The notes under the pieces are model-generated. The model did not search any database and was not told the origin of the DNA. It saw only the letters and a program-made list of their open reading frames with translations. From Lingula anatina (lineage: Eukaryota; Brachiopoda; Lingulata; Lingulida; Lingulidae), in the NCBI RefSeq assembly GCF_001039355.2, contig NW_019775436.1:891630-955629 (forward strand): a stretch of 64,000 nucleotides of DNA. Direction: 5' to 3'. This document shows positions 37,950 through 48,543 of this stretch, piece by piece; position 1 is the stretch's first letter, and each line of letters begins with the position of its first letter. The translations under genes were made by a program, and so were the position numbers.

Positions 37950-38185
37950 CCAGCCCATAGGTGAGGTTGGGTGTTGTGGCTCATTTTTTGGGGGGTGGGG
38001 TGGGGGGAGGGTCAAAGGACCTTTTTAGCCAGAAACGGCCTGCTCTGAAACAAAATTTGAACCTAAGGTTTTACGTATGCCTGTATGTCATTTCTTTAGT
38101 TGGGTCAACTAAGAGGGTCAAAAGTGTCGTCTTTTTCAGAATAATTAAGAACTCCCTTTTAAAATTGCTGGCCATAGGCCTGCTG
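37950..38185 (-). repeat. Dispersed repeat R1, copy
   Basis: Reverse-orientation R1 with a G-rich run (37990-38010), a TTTTTCAGAATAATTAAGAA-like core and CCTTTTAAAATTGCTGGCCA near 38155-38175. Confidence 0.65.
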
Positions 38186-38300
38186 ATGGTAATCAGTTAG
38201 TCTGCAGATCATCTGTTCTGAATACGCTTCTTAGGCCTTTAATTTGTTAGCTTGTCTTTCTGTAGTGAGCAACATAATGGTTATGAGGCAGCTAGCTTTA

Positions 38301-38555
38301 GGCTGGATTCCCATACCTAGATCAATCTAACAGGATCGATCCATCTCCAAGGGGTTTCTCACTAAATTGCTTTTAACTTCGGCGGCTTAGATGTCTGGCA
38401 CGCCTGCTGAAGCTGCTAAACGATAATTAATTACCCCCTTGCAGCTTCAGTAGGAGTGATAGACAACTAAGCTGCTTAAGTTGATTGCAATAGTGAGAAT
38501 CCTCTTGGAGATAGATCGATCTACAGTTAGTAAGATAGGGTCTGGGAATGGTCCC
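38301..38555. mobile_element. Hairpin MITE, family M1 subtype B, copy 2
   Basis: Flanked by TTA on both sides (38298-38300 and 38556-38558), a three-base target duplication. The left terminus reads GGCTGGATTCCCATACCTAG; the reverse complement of the right reads GGGACCATTCCC. Internal arms carry CTTAGATGTCTGGCACGCCT and its degenerate partner near 38450-38475, around ATTAATTACCCCC. A TTA duplication and GG...TTCCC ends resemble PIF/Harbinger-derived MITEs, which is an inference from the termini only. Confidence 0.83.
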
Positions 38556-38558
38556 TTA

Positions 38559-39598
38559 GAGATGGGTGGTAATGAGTCAAGTCGATAAAAATGACTTGAA
38601 ACACCAGTTTAGTTGCTTGTTCTAATGGAAAGGTAGGAATCATTAACACTGATGTCCTGTTTTTTTATGGAACTTGGAGCTCGCTGGGTGTGCATGAAGA
38701 TGTACAGTGTGACATGACACTTCATTTGTCAACTAAATGAATTTCGTTAAATGTCAACTGGTCTGTGTTCCTTATAAAACTAAAATAGGAATCTAGAAGT
38801 TGTTATTTGATTGCCTGAAGTTGGGTAGGAAACGTTCTTGGCATTGCTAAGGTCAGTAGAACCCGAGGGAATCAGCCAAGTTATAAGGATAGTTTTATTT
38901 TCATTCCACATGAAAATGGTTCACATGTACTTTGTAACAGTACATTACAGTTAGGATATATTCATTTTATTCATTGATTTTAGATTATTCACAATATTCA
39001 CATATCTTTAGAGTACAACTGCTGTTTGTGTGGGAAGAACTAAGTTTTTCACTTTTATGCTTTTTTTTTTTACCAGTATCTCAAAATGGATATGTGAATA
39101 TTTGTGCATGCTGATGTTGTTTTCCCATTTCAGGACTCATGACTGAGACAAATGTAAAAGTGAGAGAATACTGAAATGAAATACAGATTTTTCTGCTCAA
39201 AAAAATTCCTAAAAAATGACGTTAGATATTTACATGGGTGTAATAATGAAGACATGTAAAAAATGGGAACTTTTCATAGGACAGGGAAGGCTTTAAGTGT
39301 TATATACTGCTAGACCAAAGAAGATCCAGTTATTTATAATGTATCAGAAGATATATGATCCAATGATAAGCCCAGTTTTCCATTAGGGGCTCTTATGAGA
39401 GGAGATCATATTTGAATAGATCATAGAATATTCAGAAGAAAAGTAGAGAAAGATATGAAAAAATTGTGACGCATCCACTCCAAGAATTAACATTATTTGG
39501 GAGTATTTTCACAGGATACAGTTCTAATATAAAATATTCAAAGGAAAAATACTGGAGAAGGATATGAAAAAGATACTTATGCAACCAGACCAAAAAAC
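38559..39598. other. Upstream region of the transmembrane-agrin first exon
   Basis: AT-rich, with no other gene. I see no convincing TATA box or Inr immediately upstream of the 39599 ATG. The start site and any noncoding 5' exon are not resolved from sequence alone. Confidence 0.5.
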
Positions 39599-39782
39599 AT
39601 GGCAAAAATAATTGTCAGTGGAAGACGACACATAAAACTGAAGGACAGTTGCAGCAGACGTAGAGTACTGACTGCCGTCTGCTTTCTGTTTGGTCTGTTT
39701 TGGTGTGGGCTAGCATGCTCCATGATCTTACTATATGGGGGCTACCTGGATCACATGTTTGAGGCTGGCAAGAACCCTACAG
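39599..39782 (+). CDS. AGRN: Agrin, transmembrane form: exon 1 (cytoplasmic tail and signal anchor)
   Basis: Agrin is a basement-membrane heparan-sulfate proteoglycan. Vertebrates make a membrane-anchored form from a short alternative N-terminus. This exon encodes 61 residues plus one base. The first 22 residues are rich in basic amino acids (GRRHIKLK, SRRR); residues 23-47 form an uninterrupted hydrophobic segment (VLTAVCFLFGLFWCGLACSM and on). This favours a type II signal anchor with the N-terminus inside. The ATG lies in AAACATGG, a good initiation context. The exon ends ACAG/GTAACT in phase 1, matching the next two exons. The order basic tail, membrane span, proline-rich linker, follistatin-Kazal is that of transmembrane agrin. 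The tail alone would not be diagnostic; the downstream exons make the case. Confidence 0.8.
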
Positions 39783-40077
39783 GTAACTAATTTTCAAGTG
39801 GAATATAATTTTTGCGGTGAAAAAAAAAAAGAAAAAAGAAAAATATGAATGTGCACAGTATTTGTTCGAAATATTTGATTCTGTGTTTGATGCTAACAAA
39901 CACAGCACATTTTTCGTTGTATGGGTGTGTGTACAGGAATGGGGGATGGGGGGTGGAAATGGGTTTTTTTGGATGCTTTTTACTTTAAATTTCCACTTTA
40001 GAACCTCCTATAAACTTGTTATAAACACTTTTTAATTATTTCAGAATTCTTACACTTGTGTATAAACTATAAAGGTA

Positions 40078-40108
40078 TAATAATAATAATAATAATAACA
40101 ATAATAAC

Positions 40109-40151
<43 letters not shown>
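40078..40151. repeat. (TAA)n microsatellite
   Basis: About 24 trinucleotide units with a few C interruptions. Confidence 0.94.
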
Positions 40152-40999
40152 TACAGATAATTCTTTATAACCACAATTACAGTGATTATAACCTGATAGA
40201 AATTATGATAGCTCTTAACACAATGATGTATTATCAGGCAATACTGTCATCTAAATTAATGAGTTATTAATGAGAACATTAGGTTATCATGATAATTCAA
40301 TCTCTAAATGGGTCTGCACAGTTTTCCAGCATTTTATGTGTATTGTACCATGCCATAGCATTTATATGAACAATAAAAAAGAGAAAAAATCCATTTGACA
40401 AAAATTATAGGACTGCTTGCAGTGCATGTTGAGTTTTCCCTTCACTAGTTCTTATTGTAAATCTTGACGTTAATTTGGAATCAGAAAGTGTACAACAATC
40501 CAACTTTCACATACATGATATACAGAAGCAATTCCCCACAGGCACCAAGAAGAACATGTTTAGTTCTTCTATAGAGTTTCACTGTTGCAGAGCTGGTATT
40601 ACTACCTGTTCCCTGTGGAGATGTTACATCAGTTTGCTTAATATATGATTGCCAACTTCCCAAGTGGGTTGCCATGTTTATGAGATTCTTATTTTCATTA
40701 TAAACCATCAAATTGGTGCTTCCTATGGAATAAGCACTTCTTGATATATACATTAATGTCAGATGGCCCAGTTAAAAGTGTTTTAAGATTTTGAGTGGGT
40801 CTTTGTAAAATGATTGAGATATATAGGACCTACCTGTAGAAGTACATCATTGAACTTTTTTCTTGACAAAGGTTCTCAAGTGCAGATGTTTTTCTCTTTT
40901 ATTTAAAATGAATTTTTTATTTAGGATTTAATACCTTTTTTTTTTACAAAATGTAAGATGGTATGCTACTTAATTAATTCTCAACTGTTGGGTGTAAAT

Positions 41000-41001
<2 letters not shown>

Positions 41002-41037
<36 letters not shown>
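41002..41037. repeat. (GA)n microsatellite in intron 1
   Basis: About 18 GA units. Confidence 0.94.
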
Positions 41038-41040
<3 letters not shown>

Positions 41041-41175
41041 ATCAAGCAAACATTTGCTTTGTTTTGAGATGCTTACTCAATAAATTTAATCTCCAAATGT
41101 AATACATAACGAAAATGATTTGATAATATAATCAAGATTTATGAATCCATTTACAGTTCATTCTTTTATTTCCAG

Positions 41176-41211
41176 ATATGCCATTTGTTCCCAAGCCACC
41201 ACCCCCACAAG
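41176..41211 (+). CDS. AGRN: Agrin, transmembrane form: exon 2 (proline-rich juxtamembrane linker)
   Basis: A 36-base exon between TTTCCAG and GTAAGG, phase 1 at both ends. With the last base of exon 1 it reads DMPFVPKPPPPQ. A proline-rich stretch of this kind sits between the membrane span and the first cysteine-rich module of vertebrate transmembrane agrin. Evidence is good splice signals, frame continuity with both neighbours, and composition. The exon is too short for a similarity search to be decisive, and transcript support would settle it. Confidence 0.75.
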
Positions 41212-41313
41212 GTAAGGCTATTATTTTAATTTAATTTTAACATTCTTAGCTCACTGTTGTATGACAATTTTAGTCAAATGGCTAAAATCATCCTATTTGG
41301 CTAAAAGAAAATC

Positions 41314-41318
<5 letters not shown>

Positions 41319-41361
<43 letters not shown>
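41319..41361. repeat. (GA)n microsatellite in intron 2
   Basis: About 21 GA units. Confidence 0.94.
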
Positions 41362-41364
<3 letters not shown>

Positions 41365-41996
41365 GTCCTTTCTTTGATTTTCCTATCACGCCACAATACT
41401 TTACAAAAATCATGTAAAACCACTCTCCTCATCTCGCTTCTACCTTCATACGCACATTCCTTACAAAAAGCACGGAAAAAACCATAGCATTGACATGATG
41501 AAACCGTAATGACAGTTTAAGTGTTGATCTGCATGGGACCTCTCATTGTGGTGGATTTAGATTATTCTAAATGAGAAAATATGTCGTTTTGATTGACGTC
41601 AAGACAGTAATGGCTGTAGGTAATTGATCTGTGAGTTCCAGGACTTTTTTGTGTCCGGGCCACAGATAGGGAATGATTGTAATGTTATGATAAAAGAAAT
41701 ATTATGGACTTTTATGAGCTCTGGGTGAATGATGACAATTTGATATTTTTTTATTGGATGTTGTTTTCATTCTAGAAATGCCAGTGGATAAGGTTTTCAG
41801 TTGGTTTTATCCTGTAAACATTTATGAGATGGTTGCATGTTTTTGCATTAGAGTAATGCTGCGTAACTCTTGGGACTGTCACAGCAATCCTTTTTTCCAA
41901 TACCATTTTTGGTTGAGAACTTGAGCTGAAAGTTTGTCTTAAATTGAAGACCTTCAATTTTTGATCTGCTTTGACCAGGTACCCTGGGTAGGAATA

Positions 41997-42222
41997 GGGT
42001 GCTTTCCCAGAGATTTAGATCGATATAAAGATAAAGTTTTAGATCGACCTAACTCCCTGGGGGTTCACGCTAAATTGCAGTCAGCCGAGCGGGCACCATA
42101 GTTAATTACCCCCTTACAGCTTTTAGTAGGCGGGATAGACGCTTAAGCCAGTCAAGCTGACAGTAATCTAGTGAGACTCCCCACAGGGATAGATCGATCT
42201 AAAAATCTATGGAAATGGGGTG
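41997..42222. mobile_element. Hairpin MITE, M1 subtype A, copy 3
   Basis: Nearly identical to the 6286 copy over its whole length: GGGTGCTTTCCCAGAGATTT at the left, CTATGGAAATGGGGTG at the right, and the same CTCCCTGGGGGTTCACGCT and GTTAATTACCCCC blocks. The high similarity between two distant copies suggests fairly recent spread. It lies in agrin intron 2. Confidence 0.85.
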
Positions 42223-42364
42223 ATAGAGAAGTAGTAATCAAAAAGATTGTCCAAAGCATTATTTCTGTTTTTTTTTTTACTTTAACTTTTGTGAACAGGC
42301 CCAGTATTTTTATATTTGAAAATGAACTACCATACGGTCAGTTTATCCATGATTAAATTAATCC

Positions 42365-42706
42365 ATTGTGTGAACAGACTCATATTAAGACATCTTCTTC
42401 AAGTTAGTCCAGTGTGTGAACAGACCCAAAGACATCTTCTGTAAGTAAGTTAGTCCAGTGTGTGAACATAGTCAAAGATATCTTCTGTAAGTAAGCTAGT
42501 CCAGTGTGTGAACAGACCCAAAGACATCTTCTGTAAGTAAGTTAGTCCAGTGTGTGAACAAACCCAAAGACATCTCCTGTAAGTAAATTAGCCCAGTGTG
42601 TGAACAGACCCAAAGACATCTTCTGTAAGTTAGTCCAGTGTTTGAACAGACCCAAAGACATATCTTTTGTAAGTTAGTCCAGTGTGTGAACAGACCTAAA
42701 GACATG
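42365..42706. repeat. Minisatellite, ~7 copies of a 42-46 bp unit
   Basis: The unit contains AGACATCTTCTGTAAGTAAG, then TTAGTCCAGTGTGTGAACAG and ACCCAA. Units vary by a GTAA duplication (46 against 42 bases) and point changes. A 69-codon minus-strand frame across it (repeating GLFTHWTNL) is an artefact of the unit length staying near a multiple of three in part of the array. Confidence 0.92.
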
Positions 42707-43635
42707 TCATGTTTGATTCAATTCCCCAGAACCTTGTCACGGATCCCTGGCCCCTTCTAATGAATAATATCCTGGATTTCTATGAAATGACAATCAGCTG
42801 AATGACACGGTTTGTCCTGGGTTCCTTAATGTGACTGAGATGTAATTGATTTGAAAAGTTCAAGCTAGGCAGCATATACAAGACTTTAAAAACTCTGACC
42901 ATTCAAAACCATCTGATTGCAGTAAAAGTCATTCACACAGTGCCGAATTAGACTTGGAGATCACAAAAATGCATCTGTTTCACTTTATTAGACAGTTACA
43001 ACAAAATATACCAGAAATCTTGAGCATCGTTTAATTCTTTCTTTCTTTTAATTTTTGTTTATGTACACCCCTTATTTCTCTGATAATCAGATAATCAAGT
43101 GATTTTTTTTTTTTGCTAGTCACTATTATATGCATTGTTTACAACTGCCGTGTCAATACTAATATAGTGTTGTCAAATTCAAAAAATATTTTTCTTCCTT
43201 TCTTTTCTTTCTTTCTAATTTATTTATTAAAAAACTTTTTTTTTTTGGGGGGGGGGGGGAAAGATGTTGAACACTTAGCACAAATAAAATGTGCTTGTAT
43301 TGACTAGAAGTACAGTGACCATCTCAGGTCATAGAGTCAAATAAAATGCCGTATACAATGCCAAGGGAGAAAGATGGTTTTATTTTCCTTATTAGAATTG
43401 ATCACCTAGATAACAAATGGGCAAGACAAAAGGTCACAACAGTAACTTTAACGTGCTCCTTAACAAGTGTTCAGCACATGTCTGTCCACCTGTTGAGATG
43501 TTCATTTATTAACTTAAAAGCAAGTTTTTTTTTCTTCTCCAAGATCCCTAGTGATCTGACACATTCTCTCTGCTCATTTGCCATAATTAGTTTGGCTACC
43601 ACCAACACATGCTAAGTAAATTGAATATGCAAGGC
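42707..43635. other. Featureless intronic DNA
   Basis: AT-rich with homopolymers (T run 43104-43115, G run 43247-43259). No exon seen. Confidence 0.55.
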
Positions 43636-43740
43636 AGGGGAGGATCCAGAGATATTTTCTGACAGTCTTCTAAATTAGCTTTGTTGATCCATCCTACATT
43701 TTTGACCATTTTCCAACAGAAAAAATAGATACCTGTCAAG
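43636..43740 (+). repeat. Dispersed repeat R2, copy 2
   Basis: Matches 13336-13440, including AGATATTTTCTGACAGTCTT and ATACCTGTCAA. It is followed at once by the G-rich minisatellite. Confidence 0.75.
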
Positions 43741-43930
43741 CATGGCTGGGGTGGGGTGGGGGGGGGGGAGCATGAGGGGGTGGATCATGGTTTGGGGGGA
43801 GGGGTCTGGAGCATGGCTGGAGTGGAGATAGGAGGGGTGTTAGCATGGCTGAGGGGGTGTTGGATCATGGCTGAGGGGGTCTAGAGCATAATGGGGTTGG
43901 GGGTTTCTTGAGCATGACAGGGGGGAGGGT
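43741..43930. repeat. G-rich minisatellite
   Basis: Degenerate units of the form GAGCATGGCTGAGGGGGT (variants GGATCATGG, GGAGCATGG) interspersed with G runs of 5-11. Several G runs lie close enough together to allow a G-quadruplex on the plus strand. Confidence 0.82.
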
Positions 43931-45954
43931 GGAGAGGGAGACACATTATAACATGTGGGAATTTGCAGCAGCAGTTTGTGACACAGTTTTATTTGTGTAG
44001 TTATATGTACATTTTTATCTAAAGCCTGCATCTTTTTTGTCTTTGTTTTTACTAGTTTTTTTATTTTATCAGGGTAAATCTCTTGTTTTTATTTAACCAG
44101 TCGTGGATATTTTTTTATGTGTCACCTTTTTCCATATGGTGCTTTCCCAAAAGTAGAAAAAAAAAACTACCTGTGAAATGAGTTAGATGGCTGCTATTTT
44201 GACTGTGATCTTCTCAGTATTTTGTGGCATTACAGATAAAACCTGGCGCTGACAAATGAATCATTCCCGTGATTTACACTGATTGACGATAATGAGTGTA
44301 GATAACGGGAATTTTTCTCTAAATTACGTCCCTTTGTGGATGATTAGTTTACAATTCGCTTTCATTTGCCACCCAAGCATTCATGGGGGAGCAAGCCACA
44401 AGGTGATTGATTCAGCTTAATCAAATCTAAAATGGTTACCAAAGAAATGACACTATATGCCATTATATTTTGTCATTTCTCATCAGTGTGCTGCTCTTTG
44501 TGTTAGGTCGAATGAATCCTTAAGCACTTTCAAACAAAAGGAGGGTGCGGTTGATTAGTACAAAACATTTTATTTATTAAAACTGATGAAGATGGTTGAT
44601 GCTGCTTATCAAGAGATGTACTGCATGCACACACTGCTGATTTAACCCATCTCGTGTGTGTCCAAACCTCTCCATTTTTCCATTACTTTAATTGTTTTTC
44701 TTGATTAATTTCTTGTTTTGTGATGGAAAGGCGTGCCATTCAACATACATTATTTGAGCTGAATTAGGTGTTGTGTTTTCATAGGGGATGTTGGCAAAAT
44801 GGCTTCCATTAAGACAGAATAAGCCTGATTACGTGCATGGCTTCTGTTTTCCATTTGAAAAGGAAAAAAAAAGATTATGATTGTTTTTTTTTCCAAAATA
44901 ACCTAGAAACCTCTCATTGCACAGTTTGAAGTGAGTAGAATGAATATTTCTAGATTAAAGTAGTGAAGCAACACATTTTTCACAGCCGCTCTTATCCATT
45001 GGTAATAATTATGTTATAAAACTGTCCAAAAATGGTCTAAGTTACTTGACTGTAGAAAGATAAAGAATGCAGAATATTTTTAATTGAATGTTAAACAATT
45101 AAGGTTGATGCTAGTTGCTTGTAGAACTTTTTCAAAATATATTTGAAGTGCAGTTGATATGAGTTTCTGAAGCAATCATTATCAGGAAGAAAAACAAAAC
45201 ATAGGCAAAACCAACATTTGTATACAGTCTGAATCTTGATGAATAAGTTATAAAGTTACCCCACATTTTTTCATTTGGGAAACAGCTTAAAAGCAATATG
45301 TCACTCTAAGTGCGCATAAAGAGCATTTGTGAGAATCGCGCAGAAAATGTTGGCCTTTCTGTAATACATATTTCCAACTGAGAGTAATATCTTAAATTAC
45401 TGAAAGAGCATGTCTGGCCTGATAACTGACATAACAGCCTAATAGCTTAGAGATACTAGCAAAAGGTTTACAAATGGAAACAGCCGATCTGTCATGTTCT
45501 GGTGCTAAATTACTAAATATAGATATTTTGCACATTTTATATAAAGGTTGCTGAAATGAACTAATATTTTAATAGAATTAAAGAATGTGGATGAGGATAG
45601 CTTTTAGAAGTACTTCTCAGTTCAGCAATTTTGTCAAGATTTTTCAGTGTTAAGATTTGGGGGGAAAATATCACATTTGAACTGAACAAAAAAAGAAAAT
45701 CTTATCAAGTTTAATTTGTGAATATTGACTTATAAAAAGGCAAATTGTCATGTGGGTTTACAGGTGTAGTTGGGGTATTTTTCTCAATCTTTTGTGGTAA
45801 TTTTACTAAAAAGAAAAGGTAATAAAAATAAAAAAGAAAAACAACAACAAAAACAACAAGATATATTTCAAAAATAATTTAGATGCCCTGAAAAAGAAAA
45901 CTGAACTTAACCCTTGTTTTTAGTAGTGTCAACCTTTCCAAACTGTCACCTGTC

Positions 45955-46490
45955 ATTTCCTTGACCACCTCACACATACACCTGACTGTGCTATACCCCT
46001 GACCACTTCACACCCCTGACTGTGCTATACCCTTGACCAGTTCACACCCCTGTGTCATACCTTGACTGTGCTATATCCCTGACCACACTACACCCTTTTG
46101 TCACGTCCATGACTGTCATATCCCTCACCACGTCATACCCTTGACTCATGTCTCTGACTGTGTCACACCCCTAACTGTGTCACGTTGGTGACTTTGTCAC
46201 ACCTCTGACAACTACAAGACCTTGACTGTGTCACACCCCTGACTGTGTCACACCCCTGACTGTGTCACGTTGGTGACTGTGTCACACCCCTGACAACTAC
46301 ATGACCTTGACTGTGTCACACCCCTGACTGTGTCACACCCCTGACTGTGTCATGTCCCTAACTGGGCTATGCCCCTGACCGCTTCACATCCCAGTGTCAC
46401 ATCCCTCACATCCCTCAACGTGTCATACCCGTGACTGTGTCACATCTCACATCCCTGACCGCGCTACACCTCTGACCGCACTATACCCCA
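45955..46490. repeat. Degenerate minisatellite, ~18-20 bp unit
   Basis: Repeats variants of CACACCCCTGACTGTGT, with higher-order duplication of a longer segment (GTCACGTTGGTGACTNTGTC appears twice around 46180-46290). Both strands have stops, and it lies within agrin intron 2. Confidence 0.88.
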
Positions 46491-46745
46491 GAACATGCCA
46501 AGGTGCCCCTGTTATTATTCCCAAAGGAATACAACACAATAATCTTTCTCATTAGATGTGCTGAATATAGAAAGCACAGAGAGGAAAGAAAAAAATGGCT
46601 CTCCTGCTGATGGAATTGATCCAAAGCATCAAGCTTATGGAGATGTAATTGCAACCACAGAAGTATGGAATGTATGCTGTGCTGATCCAATTCACCTCAT
46701 TGTGTGAAATTAGTGACATTATGGTGAGAGAGAGAGAGAGAGAGA

Positions 46746-47244
46746 AGGTCCATTCACACTGCTAATTTTGACTGTGGTTAAGGCCTGATCGCTGTCCTAT
46801 CGGGTCTAAACTTTTCTAGTGGACTATGTACCCTGACTGCTGTCCAAATAAACCAGATCGGAGCTACAGTTCTATCGAAGTGAACTTTGTGTGCAGTAGT
46901 CAGATTTCGCAGGAACTTCTGACAGTACTGATACTGATTTTATCAGACATGGCACATCATATTCAATAATATTTCTTCTCCTTGCCACGCATATTTGCAG
47001 AAATTGTAATTTTTTCTCATGGAAGTATTTCTTGGTAAAATAAATATTTTGTGCAGCATAAGAGTCATTGTTGCCAACTCTAGCCATGTTCTTCTTATTA
47101 CTTTTTAATGAGAACAATAATACACATGCTAAGCAGGAAATATGATTGGTGAAAGGCTATCACTGCTAGTATCAGTGTGAACACAAAGAAAGTGGGTTTG
47201 TTTGACCATGATTCTTTCGGGGTTAACTTGCTAGTATGAATGGC

Positions 47245-47247
<3 letters not shown>
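46746..47247. mobile_element. Candidate inverted-repeat element inserted in a (GA)n tract
   Basis: The left end GGTCCATTCACACTGCTAAT faces a right end whose reverse complement is GGGCCATTCATACTAGCAAG. GA repeats lie immediately outside both ends (46724-46745 and 47247-47278), as expected if an element had split a microsatellite. The interior is AT-rich and noncoding. The inverted repeats are imperfect and short, so this is tentative. Confidence 0.5.
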
Positions 47248-47281
<34 letters not shown>

Positions 47282-47421
47282 TTTTAGATTAGTTCCTATT
47301 TTTGGATAGATGCCAGAGAATTTTAAAACCAACTTTTATAATAGTAGTAATTTTTCATGATGATCTGAACATTATAGCTAAAAAAATATGTAAAAATGTT
47401 ATTATCACATACACATTGCAG

Positions 47422-47640
47422 AGCCCTGCGAGAAACTCTACTGTGCTTTTGGAGCACAGTGTTTAGTCAATGCCACAACAAACGAGCCATATTGTAAATG
47501 CATCGAGCATTGTTCCTCTGTGCATGCGCCAGTATGCGGCAGCGATGGTGTCACGTACTCGAGTGAATGTCAGATGCGCCGACTGAGCTGTGTCACGCAG
47601 AGGAGGATTGTACAGAAACTACGAGGTGCTTGTGTTAATG
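47422..47640 (+). CDS. AGRN: Agrin: exon 3 (first follistatin-like/Kazal module)
   Basis: A 219-base exon between ACATTGCAG and GTAAGG, phase 1 at both ends. It encodes about 73 residues with the follistatin-like half (EPCEKLYCAFGAQCLVN, then YCKC) and a Kazal half (CIEHCSSVHAPVCGSDGVTY, then SECQ and a closing GAC). The Kazal signature C-x7-CGSDGVTY-x3-C is complete. Kazal folds are serine-protease-inhibitor-like, but in agrin the array is mainly structural and carries glycans. NATT is a possible N-glycosylation site. The sequence begins right after the membrane linker, as in vertebrate transmembrane agrin. A follistatin-Kazal module alone could also belong to tomoregulin or SPARC-family proteins; the type II anchor plus proline linker favours agrin. 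Confidence 0.88.
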
Positions 47641-47888
47641 GTAAGGTTCTTATTTTATTTTTAACATTTAAGATAAAATTTGTTTTCGTTATATTTAATC
47701 AATAATTTTCAGATTTAAATTGATAAAGACAGGATAATTATGAAATATCAGTTTAAGTTTGTTGTATTCTGTATACCTGTGGTTCTCATGATAAGAAAGG
47801 GTTTGTTATGCATATTTTTTTTAGAAATTACAATATTTTAAATAACACCATATGTATTTAAAGCATTTTGCTTTTGTAATTATTGCAG
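47641..47888 (+). other. Agrin intron 3 (248 bases)
   Basis: Starts GTAAGG and ends GTAATTATTGCAG, with a pyrimidine-rich tract (TTTTGCTTTTG) before the acceptor. Unusually short compared with its neighbours. The reality of this intron depends on the 12-base microexon. Confidence 0.5.
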
Positions 47889-47900
47889 AAAGTGAAGTTG
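47889..47900 (+). CDS. AGRN: Candidate 12-nt agrin microexon (ESEV)
   Basis: The twelve bases AAAGTGAAGTTG lie between an excellent acceptor (TTATTGCAG) and an excellent donor (GTAAGTGTC). It keeps phase 1 at both ends and inserts four residues (ESEV) between the first and second follistatin-Kazal modules, so it could be included or skipped without breaking the frame. Agrin is known for short alternatively spliced exons elsewhere in the protein. A chance pairing of consensus sites cannot be excluded without transcripts. Confidence 0.5.
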
Positions 47901-47981
47901 GTAAGTGTCTATTACAGACTACAGCACATTCATTGCACATGTTTAAACATTCTCACCCATGTGACAAATGTAGATAGATAA

Positions 47982-48063
47982 ATCTATAAGATCAACTGAT
48001 AAAAAATATAAAAATATAAAAAAAAGGATATTTTTCTTTTTTATATTAGTTGATCTTATAGAT
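47982..48063. other. AT-rich hairpin with perfect 16-bp terminal stem
   Basis: ATCTATAAGATCAACT at 47982-47997 is perfectly complementary to AGTTGATCTTATAGAT at 48048-48063. Pairing continues inward through A-rich and T-rich arms with few mismatches, leaving a small loop. At 82 bases it is the size of a microRNA precursor, but the extreme AT content and lack of expression data leave a tiny foldback transposon equally likely. It lies 82 bases after the donor of the candidate microexon. Confidence 0.55.
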
Positions 48064-48336
48064 ACCAATTACACTCAATTTATTATAATTACCAAACTGT
48101 TGGCACTTTTCATCAGTAAATTGTGTTTGTTTTGAAGTCCCCTATTAGAGATGGATCTCTTTTATACTTCTTACATATCGAGGGGGCTTGGTTGATGCTT
48201 GTTTTTGGTCCTGTTTTAGAAGGAGATTACTAATTATGCATAATTTCATGTGTAAAGTTTCCCATTTTTTGGTTTAAAAAAGTTCTTGATAGCTGAAGGA
48301 AACTACCAAAACAAACTATGTGAATGTTGAGTATTG

Positions 48337-48543
48337 GAGCCTGTTCAGAACCAAGTTGATCTGCGGGCTAACTATGCCACAGATCAAATATGGAGCAACC
48401 CACTTGAAAGCATGCAGAGATTTAATTGCTCTGTCCCTGCAGGGATGGCATGCGTGAGAGGCAGGAAATCCATTGTCAAGTATATGCCATATTTGATCCG
48501 ATGATCAGTTAGTCAGCAGATCAACTTGGTTCTGAACAGACCC
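48337..48543. mobile_element. Foldback element, family M2, copy 1
   Basis: Terminal inverted repeats of about 25 bases: CTGTTCAGAACCAAGTTGAT on the left, and ATCAACTTGGTTCTGAACAG as its exact partner at 48519-48538. Inside are TCAAATATGG and its mirrored CCATATTTGATCC, shared with the elements at 54656 and 60520, and a central GCATGC-flanked region. Noncoding and about 207 bp. Confidence 0.82.

Larger units (their letters stand above)
39783..41175 (+). other. Agrin intron 1
   Basis: Begins GTAACT and ends TTTCCAG. Contains a (TAA)n array at 40078-40151 and a (GA)n tract at 41002-41037. A 90-codon minus-strand frame (40481-40753) has no recognisable domain. Confidence 0.75.
41212..47421 (+). 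other. Agrin intron 2
   Basis: About 6.2 kb. Holds (GA)n at 41319-41361, an M1 MITE, a minisatellite with a ~45 bp unit, G-rich and C-rich minisatellites, an R2 copy and an inverted-repeat element inside GA repeats. No exon-like cysteine-rich frame was seen within it. The region 44030-45950 is featureless AT-rich DNA. Confidence 0.7.

Noticed and set aside
42496-42705. Minus-strand repetitive peptide with GLFTHWTNL units
   Set aside because: By-product of the ~45-bp minisatellite unit; no start or splice context.
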